Of a stretch of DNA of 64,000 nucleotides, positions 24,118 to 33,317 are shown piece after piece. Source of the DNA: Photobacterium lutimaris (GTDB taxonomy: Bacteria > Pseudomonadota > Gammaproteobacteria > Enterobacterales > Vibrionaceae); contig NZ_PYMH01000002.1 in the NCBI RefSeq assembly GCF_003025555.1, positions 1 through 64,000 of the forward strand, written 5' to 3'. Under the pieces are notes generated by a model. It was not told the DNA's origin and made no database searches. It saw only the letters and a list, made by a program, of their open reading frames with translations. The stretch's first letter is position 1. Every line of letters begins with the position of its first letter. Position numbers and translations under genes: made by a program.

Positions 24118-26417
24118 AAAAATGGATACAAAAACTATCAAGCAGTAATCTCATTATACTCGCAGCAGTATTGCTAGCGGCGTATTTGATATTGATATTG
24201 GCTGTTACCAATTTAGGTCAAACCAGATTAAATGAATCTCAGCATCGTGAATTGACGCTGAAAGTACAAAGTTATGCCAGTATGTTGGAATACTTCTTTA
24301 GCGTGTCCAGTGAAGAGGTGAACGACTTTGCTACAAGCAGGGCCATGACAACTTTTTTTGCCAATTTGGCATCGGGAATGTCGATGGAGTATGGTCTCGG
24401 TTCTAGCCTGATGAAGCTCGATCATGAGCTGGATAAACTGATTGAAACTAAGCTAATCAATGATATACCCGTGTATAAGCGCTTCATTCTTGCCAGTTAT
24501 GATGGTTCCGTTATTGTCGACACAGCGGAGAGTATAACCCAGCATGTTGACACCGAGCGATTTGACAGCGCTGCCGATGGTGTACATGTTTTACATACTA
24601 GCTATCTTTCCAGAAAACCGCATATTGAAATATACAAAACAGTCTATTTTTCCGGGCGGCCGGTTGCTTATTTAATTGCCGATATAAACATATCAGTCAT
24701 AATTGAACAGCTTACTGCGCAAGAGTATGAAGGTAGCAGAAGTAGAATGTTGTTATCAACTGATAGTGACAATATATTAGTATGGAATTCAATTACGGAT
24801 GATACTTTAGCGCAGTCAGGTATTATATTTTTTGAGTTTCCAATTGAGAAAACACCATACCAGCTTAAAGGCTGGTTTTCACCGGTCAATGAAAAAGACA
24901 TCTTTACTTCAGGGTGGTTTGTTGCAGGTATTTCCTTTTTGGCTGTACCAGTCATTATCGGCCTTATTTATACCTTTAGTATTAATAGCGCAAATATTAT
25001 TTTAAAAACAAAATTTGAAGAGTCTCATAAGCAACAACGTTTACTTTCGGTACAGAATGAACGACTGGTAGAAGAAATCGATCGTAGAAAATCCTCTGAG
25101 CAGAAATTGGCTTATCAGGCTATGCATGATGTGTTAACGGGGTTACCCAATCGAAAATATGGTAATGAGCAATTGGAGTTGATCATTGCCGATGCGACTG
25201 ATACCAAGACTGCAGTGTTAGTCATGTTTATTGATCTTGATAATTTTAAGCAAATCAATGATACGTTGGGCCATTTAGCGGGAGACTTCATTCTTACCGA
25301 TAGTAGCCAACGCTTATCGTCAGTCATTGGGGGATCAAGTGTATTAGCACGTTTAGGGGGGGATGAGTTTTTGCTCATTATTCCCAATCTCAGTGATGAA
25401 GAGTATGCCCAATCATTGTCATCAGCGATTTTGTCTTTGTTTGATCGTCCGTTTACCTGGAACAGTCAAGAGTTCTTTATTACGGCCAGTATTGGTATGG
25501 CGGTTTATCCGCGGGATGGCATCAATACTCATCAGTTGCTGGCGGCAGCTGATACGGCTATGTACCGGGTTAAGCAAGATGGACGTAATGCTTACCGGTT
25601 CTATGACATTAGTATGACGACTGACGTACAGCGTACAATGGACCTCGACAGTCGGTTGCGCCAGGCCATTAAAAATAATCGTATCGAGATGTATTACCAG
25701 CCAATATTGGATTTGGAAACGAAGCAAATCGTCGGTGCGGAAGCGCTTATGCGTTGGGAAGATGAAAAGTTAGGTTTTATTCCACCGGATGAGTTTATTC
25801 TGCTGGCCGAGAAAAATGGTTTGATTCACCGACTGGGTGAGATTGCCATTTCCCAAGCTTGTTATCATGCTGCCCATTGGCAAAGCATTGCGCCAATCAA
25901 AATTTCGATTAATTTTTCCAGTGTGCAGTTCAGGTATTGCGATACGTTATTAGCTCAAATCAAAAAGGGATTAAAATCCTCGGGGCTTGCTGCAAATAAA
26001 CTCGACATTGAAGTGACGGAAAGTTTGTTATTCAATCACAATGATGAGGTTGTTTCTTTGCTTGAAGATCTGCGACGTCAGGGGGTTGAGTTGACGATTG
26101 ATGATTTTGGTACCGGATATTCAGCATTGAGTTACCTGCAAAAATTTCCGTTCGACAAGTTAAAAATAGACCGATCATTTCTGATAGATATCGACCAAAA
26201 TGCATCTAACCGTGAGTTGGTCAGTGCTATTATTGCGATGGCAAAAGCATTGAACATTCGAATTGTTGCCGAAGGGGTCGAAACGAAGTGGCATACCGAA
26301 TATCTGTTGCAGCGAGGCTGTGACTATGGGCAAGGTTATTACTTCAGTAAGCCTTTGCCAGCCGATGAGTTTGAGGTACTGCTTACTCATTCTCGAATGC
26401 CGCAGTCGGTGGCCTAG
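24114..26417 (+). CDS. Membrane GGDEF-EAL protein with periplasmic sensor
   Basis: 767 residues. Membrane helix 1 at about 12-33, periplasmic domain of about 230 residues, helix 2 at about 269-291, short coiled region, GGDEF domain (intact GGDEF at 415-419, with the second-messenger-synthase core DLDNFKQINDTLGH), and EAL domain (EAL at 543-545, DDFGTGYS and KIDRSFL present). Both motifs look catalytically complete. The residues before GGDEF (SSVLARL) do not form the RxxD inhibitory site. The gene overlaps the binding-protein gene by four bases, so the two are translationally coupled. Expected to make or break cyclic-di-GMP in response to a periplasmic ligand. Confidence 0.9.
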   Translation: MKKWIQKLSSSNLIILAAVLLAAYLILILAVTNLGQTRLNESQHRELTLKVQSYASMLEYFFSVSSEEVNDFATSRAMTTFFANLASGMSMEYGLGSSLMKLDHELDKLIETKLINDIPVYKRFILASYDGSVIVDTAESITQHVDTERFDSAADGVHVLHTSYLSRKPHIEIYKTVYFSGRPVAYLIADINISVIIEQLTAQEYEGSRSRMLLSTDSDNILVWNSITDDTLAQSGIIFFEFPIEKTPYQLKGWFSPVNEKDIFTSGWFVAGISFLAVPVIIGLIYTFSINSANIILKTKFEESHKQQRLLSVQNERLVEEIDRRKSSEQKLAYQAMHDVLTGLPNRKYGNEQLELIIADATDTKTAVLVMFIDLDNFKQINDTLGHLAGDFILTDSSQRLSSVIGGSSVLARLGGDEFLLIIPNLSDEEYAQSLSSAILSLFDRPFTWNSQEFFITASIGMAVYPRDGINTHQLLAAADTAMYRVKQDGRNAYRFYDISMTTDVQRTMDLDSRLRQAIKNNRIEMYYQPILDLETKQIVGAEALMRWEDEKLGFIPPDEFILLAEKNGLIHRLGEIAISQACYHAAHWQSIAPIKISINFSSVQFRYCDTLLAQIKKGLKSSGLAANKLDIEVTESLLFNHNDEVVSLLEDLRRQGVELTIDDFGTGYSALSYLQKFPFDKLKIDRSFLIDIDQNASNRELVSAIIAMAKALNIRIVAEGVETKWHTEYLLQRGCDYGQGYYFSKPLPADEFEVLLTHSRMPQSVA

Positions 26418-26500
26418 CGTCAATAATATGATGTCTAAGGCGATTCAACGCAGAGAGCAGACTGCTACCTCTGCGTTGAATGCCATTGGCTAATAAGCGA

Positions 26501-27355
26501 TTAGAGTGCTTCTAGTGGGAAGTGCTCAAAAGGCTTAACAATTTCATTCTGGGCCGCAATGGTCTGCAGCTCCCACTCGCCACGTAGCGAGGTTTCTTTC
26601 AATACCGCGTAACAAGCATCGTTACAGTGGCTGAATGCAGCCTCTGCGCTGCCTTTTGCTAAATACTGGCCGGTAAAAAGGGCAGAGATCAGATCGCCAA
26701 CACCTACAGGCTGCTTATCGAACTCAAGGTGAGGGCGTTGGGCTAACCAGCAACCTTCTTGGGTGGCCAGCATCATCGAGAACATCTCACTCGACACACT
26801 GTGTAAGTGTTTCACCAATACCATCTTAGGGCCTTTCGCTAGAGCAACTTGGCAAGCCTTGACTGCGTCTTCCAAAGCGTTAATTTCCATGCCGGCAAAT
26901 TGGCTAAGCTCAAACTGGTTAGGCACGATGATATCTGCCATCGGCATGAGGGTATTGATCAGGTGTTCGGCAATGCCAGGTGCAACAATACAACCCTTAT
27001 CAGGTGCACCCATTACAGGGTCGCATACATATAGCGCTTCAGGGTTGGCTGCTTTTACTTTCTTGACCGTTTCTTCAATGGCAAGGCATTGCTCGGCACT
27101 GCCTTGGTATCCACTAAGAACAGCCTCACAATGACTCAGTTGGCCAATTGCCTCCATACCCGATACTAAGCTGGTGATATCTTCTGCGGCAAAAGCACGT
27201 CCTGTCCAACCTTCTTTGTACTGAGTGTGGTTAGAGAATTGAACGGTATGGATTGGCCATACTTCAAAGCCCATACGCTGTAGCGGAAAAACGGCTGAGC
27301 TGTTTCCTGCGTGTCCATAAACGACATGTGACTGAACAGAAAGAATGCCTTTCAT
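26501..27355 (-). CDS. pdxY: Pyridoxal kinase PdxY
   Basis: 284 residues (ATG 27355; a longer frame lacks homology). Phosphorylates pyridoxal to PLP with ATP in the vitamin B6 salvage pathway, cytoplasmic. [20 protein letters not shown] is nearly the consensus PdxY start; [10 protein letters not shown] and [17 protein letters not shown] (with the catalytic Asp of the ribokinase-type GxGD motif) are present. The length agrees with E. coli PdxY (about 287). Convergent to the GGDEF-EAL gene; divergent from the transporter at 27767, with a 410-base gap. Confidence 0.92.
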   Translation of the reverse strand: MKGILSVQSHVVYGHAGNSSAVFPLQRMGFEVWPIHTVQFSNHTQYKEGWTGRAFAAEDITSLVSGMEAIGQLSHCEAVLSGYQGSAEQCLAIEETVKKVKAANPEALYVCDPVMGAPDKGCIVAPGIAEHLINTLMPMADIIVPNQFELSQFAGMEINALEDAVKACQVALAKGPKMVLVKHLHSVSSEMFSMMLATQEGCWLAQRPHLEFDKQPVGVGDLISALFTGQYLAKGSAEAAFSHCNDACYAVLKETSLRGEWELQTIAAQNEIVKPFEHFPLEAL

Positions 27356-27766
27356 TATTTTTATCCTGTTGGGGTATGTATACGACATCGATAATAATGT
27401 GACAGGCGGCTTATCACAATGAATTAATAGGTAGTTGTTGCAATACGATAATGGGAAGTATTGGCGTTGTTGTGGTGAGAGATTTCTTATCTCGATACCA
27501 CTTTTGGTCAATAAGTGACCGAGGAGTGATTTGTGAATAATATTTATTATACAAATTACACTCTAAATCAAGGGCGTCATTTTAATTAATAATTTTATTA
27601 TTTTCTTTTTAATCATGGGGTTAATGGTTGATTTTATATCAATGTCACAGATATGCAAAAAAATGCGCCTAGCATAGGTGTTTTGTTGAATAAGTTGCTA
27701 TCGATCATGAAATTAAAAGTTGCAAATTGCTAGTTTACGCAGTGCATAATATTAAAGGAGTATAAT
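27356..27766. other. AT-rich intergenic region between divergent genes
   Basis: About 410 bases, very AT-rich (27530-27660 in particular), with no gene visible. It must hold both the pdxY and the transporter promoters. TTGCAA (27721) and CATAAT (27746) are a possible but widely spaced pair for the transporter. No known operator was recognised. Confidence 0.4.
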
Positions 27767-29275
27767 ATGCAAGACGCAAACTCTAGATTTCCATTTATTG
27801 CCAGAGTACTTATCTTACGACAGTTCCTGTGGGGTGCAGCATTCTACGGCACCTACGTTCTGCTAACTAAATTTTTCCTCGTTGAACTTAATTACAGTGA
27901 AGCCGATACCATTATGATGATGGGGGCTTTCGGTGCTGTAGGACCTGTTTTCTCGGCTGTGGGTGGTTTTGTTGCTGATCGTTATATCGGTTCATTCCGT
28001 GCGGTGTATATTGGTTACACAGTCTATACCATCGGTTTCTTTACTCTGGGGTATGGGGCGAGTTCGCTAAATGTACCGCTGAGTATTTTTGCTATTGCGC
28101 TTATCGGATACGCGAGGGGACTTTCTGCAACAAGCCCAACGGTATTATTGGGTAATTCTTATGCGGCAGATAACCGAGATGCATTCCAGCAGGGCCTGAC
28201 AGTTAACTATTCGATAAACAACTTAGGTTCATTTGCATCGAAATACCTTTTCCCGTTCATGGTCGCTTTCTTGGCTTATCAAGGGAATTTCTATATTGCT
28301 TCAGGGCTGATGTCGATCACTCTGGTGTTATTTGTTTTATTCCGTGATCGCTTTATTGGTGTAGGTAATGATATTGACCGCCGATCAGTATCAATGAAAG
28401 TGTGGATGGCATTTGTTCTGGGTTCGGCGGTTATGCTGGGTCTGGTATTTTGGGTATTCTCTAACCTTGATGAAGGTAAATACCTGTTATATGCACTAGG
28501 TGCTGGCGCTATTGGTTACTTCATTTATGAAATTACCCGTGCAACCACAGCCTTTAAATACAAAATGTGTGGGGTGTTGATCCTCATTTTCATCATGATC
28601 GTGTTCTATTTCTACTATGGTCAGATGCTAACCTCGATGAACATTTATGCTATCAACCTAATGGGTGACCATCTGTTTGGTTTGATTCCAATTCGTCCTG
28701 AGTCAAATGCTGCATTTAACCCGTTATGGTGTTTTGTGTTGGGTGGTCCGGTTATTTTTATCTACGGGTGGTTAGAAAGAAAAGGCATTTCACCGTCAAT
28801 CCCAACTAAATTTGCAGCGGCTTTCATCTTCAGTGCCATTGCATTCTCGTTACTTGGCTTGTCAACTAGCTTTGTTGGTGACAATGGTAAGATCTCTGCA
28901 GACTGGATTCTATGGGTGCACTTCTTCCAGTCACTGGCTGAGTTGATTGTCGGTGCGCTAGGGGCTGGCTTTATCTTTGAAATGGTGCCGCGTTATTTGT
29001 CGGCTTTCTCTATCGGCCTTCGTTCTGTCGCTTTGTCACTCAGTGGTATTCTGGCCGCAGTTATTTCAACCAAGATTGCATTGCCGAAGGATGTTGAGCT
29101 AACCCAAGAGATTATCGAAAGTGTTTACGCGAGCTATTTCTTTAACCTCGCCATACTGGCTGTGGTGATGGCGTTTGTGACGTTGGCGCTATCGAAAGTG
29201 ATCACCAAACTGATCCGTAAAGGGGAAGAGCTAGAGAAAGAAGATGACGTTAAGCCGATGGCTCCTCAGCTCTAA
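27767..29275 (+). CDS. POT/PTR-type peptide transporter
   Basis: 502 residues, 12-14 hydrophobic segments. GGFVADRYIGSFRAVYIGY (about residues 64-82) is the MFS/POT loop motif, and TVNYSINNLGSFASKYLFPF (about 145-164) matches the PTR2 signature. Predicted proton-coupled uptake of di- or tripeptides. Helix 1 lacks the ExxER proton-coupling motif of canonical POT proteins (here RQFLWGAAFYG), so substrate or coupling may differ. AAAGGAGTATAAT precedes the ATG, and a strong terminator follows. Confidence 0.8.
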   Translation: MQDANSRFPFIARVLILRQFLWGAAFYGTYVLLTKFFLVELNYSEADTIMMMGAFGAVGPVFSAVGGFVADRYIGSFRAVYIGYTVYTIGFFTLGYGASSLNVPLSIFAIALIGYARGLSATSPTVLLGNSYAADNRDAFQQGLTVNYSINNLGSFASKYLFPFMVAFLAYQGNFYIASGLMSITLVLFVLFRDRFIGVGNDIDRRSVSMKVWMAFVLGSAVMLGLVFWVFSNLDEGKYLLYALGAGAIGYFIYEITRATTAFKYKMCGVLILIFIMIVFYFYYGQMLTSMNIYAINLMGDHLFGLIPIRPESNAAFNPLWCFVLGGPVIFIYGWLERKGISPSIPTKFAAAFIFSAIAFSLLGLSTSFVGDNGKISADWILWVHFFQSLAELIVGALGAGFIFEMVPRYLSAFSIGLRSVALSLSGILAAVISTKIALPKDVELTQEIIESVYASYFFNLAILAVVMAFVTLALSKVITKLIRKGEELEKEDDVKPMAPQL

Positions 29276-29323
29276 CTCTTTTCATGTTTTAAGTCTCAGC
29301 TCAATACTGTGATCGCGATGAAA

Positions 29324-29347
29324 CGCCAGCAATTGCTGGCGTTTTTT
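29324..29347 (+). terminator. Rho-independent terminator
   Basis: CGCCAGC, AATT, GCTGGCG, then seven T. Ends the transporter transcript. Confidence 0.9.
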
Positions 29348-29455
29348 TGTGTGAGATTGTCGGTCACGACAGCTTGAATAAATCACGATAGGTTGCACAA
29401 TGATGGTTATTGGTGTGATATTAATTTTCTGAAATGCAAAAGAGGATGACGTTGC

Positions 29456-29818
29456 GTGAAACGACTGATGTTGGCTGTAATCGTAGGGGCGTTTTTACTG
29501 TCAGGGTGTGGCGAAGAGTTACAAATAACGGCGCATCCCGTAAAGAACGTTGAGAATGTGAAATATGAAGATGGCAACCTTGATGTCTACTGCTTAACTG
29601 GGATTTGCCAGTTTGAGCTGTCTTCCAACCAAGATGTGGATTTGAACGTTACCATGCATTACAGCGAGTCCCGGTCTTTCGAAAAGATAGAGGGAGTCAG
29701 CGTGACAGGGCATGGCGGATCAACCGTGCAGATGCAAGGTGGCAAAAGCTTCCAGTTATCCCTTGAAGCGAACACTCCACCAAGCACCATTCAGGTTGTC
29801 GATTACTACAGAAACTAA
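29456..29818 (+). CDS. Hypothetical lipoprotein
   Basis: 120 residues from GTG 29456 (AGAGGATGAC upstream). Lipobox LLSGC places the lipid anchor at Cys 18; +2 is Gly, so sorting to the outer membrane is likely. The mature domain is strand-rich with two cysteines in YCLTGICQF that could pair, and a NVTMHYSESRSF stretch. No family recognised. Its stop is four bases from the 3' end of the convergent ygbA-like gene. Confidence 0.7.
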   Translation: MKRLMLAVIVGAFLLSGCGEELQITAHPVKNVENVKYEDGNLDVYCLTGICQFELSSNQDVDLNVTMHYSESRSFEKIEGVSVTGHGGSTVQMQGGKSFQLSLEANTPPSTIQVVDYYRN

Positions 29819-29822
29819 TGCG

Positions 29823-30218
29823 TTATCGGCTGTGCGATTTCCGTTTATGGCGGTTGGAAGCATTGGGTGCTGGTTTGACTGGCACCGGCTTCTTGCCAGC
29901 AACAAGGTGCCGAATCGCGAGAATAGGGTGGTAGTATAGCATTTTGGGGCCGCTATAGCGCATGATCATACGGGAGCGTTCTTTGTAGTCGGCTTTGTAA
30001 CAGTGGATTGGACAGAGTTTGCAGGTCGGTTTTTCCTCGCCATAGGGGCAACGATCGAGCTTGGTTAGGGCATAGGCCAAAAAATCGACACACGCTTCAC
30101 ACAATGCGTCAGTGCCATGGTGATCCCTGCAGTAAATCTTCACCATTGCCTCGATGGTTTTATACTCAGTTTTTAGGCTATCCATTAAGACGGTTACGTC
30201 TATTTTTTGGTCGCTCAT
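29823..30218 (-). CDS. ygbA: Nitrous-oxide-stimulated promoter family protein (YgbA-like)
   Basis: 131 residues from ATG 30218 (AAGAGA seven bases upstream; an ATG two codons earlier is possible). Cysteine clusters CRDHHG...LCEAC and CPYGEEKPTCKLCPIHCY, followed by RSRMIMRYSGPKMLYYHP, are the signature of the E. coli YgbA family, which is induced by nitrosative stress and linked to NsrR. A near-palindromic NsrR-type operator lies 39 bases upstream (30257-30279). A metal or Fe-S centre bound by the cysteines is likely. Basic, low-complexity C-terminal tail. Confidence 0.85.
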   Translation of the reverse strand: MSDQKIDVTVLMDSLKTEYKTIEAMVKIYCRDHHGTDALCEACVDFLAYALTKLDRCPYGEEKPTCKLCPIHCYKADYKERSRMIMRYSGPKMLYYHPILAIRHLVAGKKPVPVKPAPNASNRHKRKSHSR

Positions 30219-30256
30219 GGTCATTTCTCTTGCTTTAAATCAAGGCGGCAATACTA

Positions 30257-30279
30257 AAGTTATATTTTTAATGTAACTT
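30257..30279 (-). promoter_or_regulatory. NsrR-type operator
   Basis: AAGTTATATTT-T-TAATGTAACTT, an 11-1-11 inverted repeat matching the layout AAGATGYATTT-N-AAATRCATCTT known for NsrR, the nitric-oxide-sensing Fe-S repressor. It lies directly upstream of the ygbA-like gene, a classical NsrR target. Confidence 0.7.
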
Positions 30280-30449
30280 AATGGCAGGGTGAAAAATATG
30301 ACATAAGTCGTCATTTTCCTTATAAACGTCCCGAATCATGTTACGAGAACGAAAAAATTACAGGTTTCTGCCAAGAATAGACCCCCGATGGGTTGATTTC
30401 AGTGAGTATGAGCAGTAGTATCCGCACCTCTTTTTTTGTGGTGGTGTAT

Positions 30450-30743
30450 ATGAGCAGATTTGAGTGCCTAGAAAGAATCGTCGAAGAATATCGTAAGAAA
30501 GTTCGCGACGCGGAGTTTAATAAACAGAATGACAGTGAAGTCGCTAAAGTGTTGGTTCTGCTTGTTGGAAACTCTATGTTCAACTTGGCAGATGAATTTG
30601 CAGATTGGGTAAATCGTGGTGGTGATCGTAGCTACGGCGGTAAGTTTTTTGTTTCTAAGCAGCTAATGACGTTACTTGAGCCTGTGACTTTCCGCGGTGT
30701 GACTGTTCGCCGTGACTCGATTAAGCTATTCCGAATTTCTTAA
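30450..30743 (+). CDS. Hypothetical protein
   Basis: 97 residues from ATG 30450 (MSRFECLERIVEEYRKKVRD). Earlier in-frame ATGs at 30393 and 30408 would add a hydrophobic leader of unlikely composition. Helical N-terminal half, then FADWVNRGGDRSYGGKFFV and a basic C terminus (GVTVRRDSIKLFRIS). No motif recognised. Start uncertain. Confidence 0.55.
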   Translation: MSRFECLERIVEEYRKKVRDAEFNKQNDSEVAKVLVLLVGNSMFNLADEFADWVNRGGDRSYGGKFFVSKQLMTLLEPVTFRGVTVRRDSIKLFRIS

Positions 30744-30838
30744 TTCGCTAGCATTTATCGTTTATTCAATGACTCTCATAAAAGAAAATTGAAGAACAGA
30801 TTTTTAGCTGGATTTGCCTTTGAAATTTGGCTAACGAG

Positions 30839-30864
30839 AAAAGATGCTTCGGCATCTTTTTTTG
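30839..30864 (+). terminator. Rho-independent terminator
   Basis: AAAGATGC, TTCG tetraloop, GCATCTTT and more T. About 95 bases after the hypothetical gene. The rest of 30744-31016 shows no gene. Confidence 0.85.
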
Positions 30865-31016
30865 TATGTACGAGTGGTTAATTTGTGTTCGTTGTGCTTG
30901 TTTCGCACACGCCGTAATGGCGCGCTGTAAGCTTGGACTAATACCGTCACCTCAGTTTGGGACAGAAAACCCTCCTAGATGCCTTCCAGGCCTTCTATTG
31001 GCGTGGCTGGATTAGC

Positions 31017-31039
31017 TATATCAAGTCAAGTTTGATATA
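31017..31039. promoter_or_regulatory. Palindromic operator-like site upstream of tpm
   Basis: TATATCAA-GTCAAGT-TTGATATA: a perfect 8-base inverted repeat with a seven-base spacer, 38 bases before the tpm start, thus within the expected promoter. Regulator unknown. Confidence 0.5.
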
Positions 31040-31077
31040 AAGCCAATCAGTCAGTCATAAGAAAGAGAAAACAATAA

Positions 31078-31725
31078 ATGGATGCAGAGTTTTGGCATAG
31101 TCGCTGGGCTGAAAATCGAATTGGTTTTCACCTGGATGATACCAACCCGGTACTTGAAAAATACTGGCCGGAAGTAAAACCGACCCGAGAAGATACGGTG
31201 CTGGTTCCTATGTGTGGTAAATCTGTCGATCTGTCATGGTTGGCGGCGAAACACAACAAAGTCGTTGGTATTGAACTGAGTGAAATTGCGGTACGCGCAT
31301 TCTTTGCTGAGCACCTTTACACCCCATTGGTTATTCCGGTCGGCAATGGCCAATCCATTTACGAGTTTGACGAAATCACGATTCATTGTGGTGATTACTT
31401 TACGGCTAATATTGATCCTGTCGACATAGTGTATGATCGCGCTGCACTGATTGCGATGCCGCAGTCAATGCGCCAGAGCTATACCCAGAAGCTGCTATCG
31501 ATGGTGAAGCCGGGTGGTCGTATCTTGCTAGTGACATTGGATTACCCACAGCATGAAATGGACGGTCCTCCATTTTCTGTGGTGAAGGACGAAATTGAAG
31601 CCTTGTTCGACGGTTGCGATATTCGCCATTTAGCCCGTGATGATGCAGATGAGTCACACCCTCGCCGCAAGCGCGGCCTAACCCGCTTTGCTGAAGAAGC
31701 GTGGTTGATTACCGTCGCCGCTTAA
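31078..31725 (+). CDS. tpm: Thiopurine S-methyltransferase
   Basis: 215 residues. SAM-dependent methyltransferase of the TPMT class that in bacteria methylates selenium, tellurium and thiol compounds. Starts MDAEFWHSRWAENRIGFHLD, nearly the bacterial consensus; VLVPMCGKSVDLSWLAAKHN (about residues 41-60) is the SAM-binding motif I, and VVGIELSEIAV motif II. The length fits E. coli-type Tpm. AAGAGAAAACAATAA precedes the ATG; a terminator follows. Confidence 0.93.
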   Translation: MDAEFWHSRWAENRIGFHLDDTNPVLEKYWPEVKPTREDTVLVPMCGKSVDLSWLAAKHNKVVGIELSEIAVRAFFAEHLYTPLVIPVGNGQSIYEFDEITIHCGDYFTANIDPVDIVYDRAALIAMPQSMRQSYTQKLLSMVKPGGRILLVTLDYPQHEMDGPPFSVVKDEIEALFDGCDIRHLARDDADESHPRRKRGLTRFAEEAWLITVAA

Positions 31726-31750
31726 GTTTGCCGTTATGACAGATAATATA

Positions 31751-31775
31751 AAAGGAGCCTGATGGCTCCTTTTTT
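31751..31775 (+). terminator. Rho-independent terminator after tpm
   Basis: AAAGGAGCC, TGAT, GGCTCCTTTTTT. Also usable for the convergent purT transcript. Confidence 0.9.
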
Positions 31776-31818
31776 GATTGATACAATTTGTACGAGCGAC
31801 TTCGTCATTGCTCTGGTA

Positions 31819-32994
31819 TCAGTACACAACCTTGATATCAGATGCAGTAGCAAGAGCATCTTCGATAGCGCCTTCGATGCTATCACGGCGGGTAAGGGCG
31901 ACACCTAAACGGCGGCGGCCATTGATTTCTGGCTTACCAAACAGGCGAGCTTGCGTGTTAGGACGAGCAAGTGCTGCCGCGAGGTTATCAAAACGGATAT
32001 TTTCGGAGACGCCTTCGCCCAGCACAACCGCAGAAGCGGATGGGCCGTATTGGTGAATGGTGTGGATTGGAAGCCCTAGGAAAGCTCGCACGTGTAGGGC
32101 GAATTCTGATAACTCTTGAGAGATCAGCGTTACCATACCAGTGTCGTGTGGACGAGGAGAGACTTCATTGAAGATAACGAGATCGCCTTTTACAAACAGC
32201 TCTACACCGAAGATGCCATAACCACCCAGTGCGTTCACAACTTTACCAGCAGCGTGCTCAGCCGCTTTAAGTGCTTGCTCTGTCATGGCTTGTGGCTGCC
32301 ACGATTCACGGTAGTCACCATCTTCCTGGCGGTGTCCGATAGGCGCACAGAAATGAGTGCCATCAACAGCACGCACCGTCAGCAGGGTTATTTCATAATC
32401 AAAGTCGATGAAGCCTTCAACGATCACTCGGCCAGCACCGGTTCGGCCGCCTTCTTGTGCATAGCTCCACGCTTTTTCGATATCTTCTTGTGTTTTAATA
32501 ACGCTTTGGCCTTTGCCAGAAGAGCTCATAACAGGTTTCACGACACATGGGATACCTACATGCTCTACAGCTGCTTTAAAGTCGTCGTAGTTATCGGCAA
32601 AGCGGTAAGGGGAGGTTGTCAGCCCAAGCTCTTCTGCTGCCAAGCGACGGATGCCTTCGCGATTCATCGTAAGTTTGGTGGCATTGGCGGTTGGGACAAC
32701 ATTCAAGCCGTTGGCTTCGAGCTCAACCAGTGTATCGGTGGCAATCGCTTCGATTTCAGGGACAACGTAATCAGGTTTTTCATCGGCAATAAGCTGCTTT
32801 AAGGCTTCACCGTCAAGCATGTCGATAACATGGCTACGGTGGGCAACTTGCATGGCAGGCGCATCGGCATAACGGTCAACAGCGATAACTTCCAGGCCAA
32901 GGCGTTGGCATTCAATAGCCACTTCTTTACCAAGCTCGCCAGAGCCAAGAAGAAGTACACGCGTTGCGTTTAAGCGGGTTGCAGATCCTAACAT
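31819..32994 (-). CDS. purT: Formate-dependent GAR transformylase PurT
   Basis: 391 residues, full length. Uses ATP and formate to make formyl-glycinamide ribonucleotide, step three of purine synthesis, by the folate-independent route. ATP-grasp fold: [16 protein letters not shown] (N-terminal Rossmann loop), [15 protein letters not shown] (ATP-binding), [10 protein letters not shown] and [15 protein letters not shown] (metal and ATP contacts). ATG 32994 has AAGGA upstream. A PurR box lies 61 bases further upstream, so repression by purines is expected. Confidence 0.95.
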   Translation of the reverse strand: MLGSATRLNATRVLLLGSGELGKEVAIECQRLGLEVIAVDRYADAPAMQVAHRSHVIDMLDGEALKQLIADEKPDYVVPEIEAIATDTLVELEANGLNVVPTANATKLTMNREGIRRLAAEELGLTTSPYRFADNYDDFKAAVEHVGIPCVVKPVMSSSGKGQSVIKTQEDIEKAWSYAQEGGRTGAGRVIVEGFIDFDYEITLLTVRAVDGTHFCAPIGHRQEDGDYRESWQPQAMTEQALKAAEHAAGKVVNALGGYGIFGVELFVKGDLVIFNEVSPRPHDTGMVTLISQELSEFALHVRAFLGLPIHTIHQYGPSASAVVLGEGVSENIRFDNLAAALARPNTQARLFGKPEINGRRRLGVALTRRDSIEGAIEDALATASDIKVVY

Positions 32995-33054
32995 TGGAAT
33001 TCCTTACTGGAGGTGACGTGAAACTAGTGCGGATCATACAGGAAATTCACCCTC

Positions 33055-33070
33055 ACGCAAACGTTTGCTT
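33055..33070 (-). promoter_or_regulatory. PurR box of purT
   Basis: ACGCAAACGTTTGCTT fits the PurR consensus ACGCAAACGTTTTCNT with one or two differences, and is a near-perfect palindrome. Located upstream of purT, as in other gamma-proteobacteria. Confidence 0.85.
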
Positions 33071-33317
33071 TTGGGTTTTATCTGATCGTCAGGGTTGCTG
33101 TACCCATGGGTAACTCGCTAATGGGAATAGTGTTTATAGCTCGTGCAAGCTGGTTGTTTTATCATCGGTTTGGCAGGGGGGGGGCGACAACAAAACCACA
33201 GTAATATTCTGTCATGATTGTCAAAGTTCTGTCATTAGTCACGCAGAAGGGTCGAATTTACCCCGTTTTACCGTTAGATTAGCCGCAGTTTTGTTAAGCA
33301 ACGACAATGAATACATC

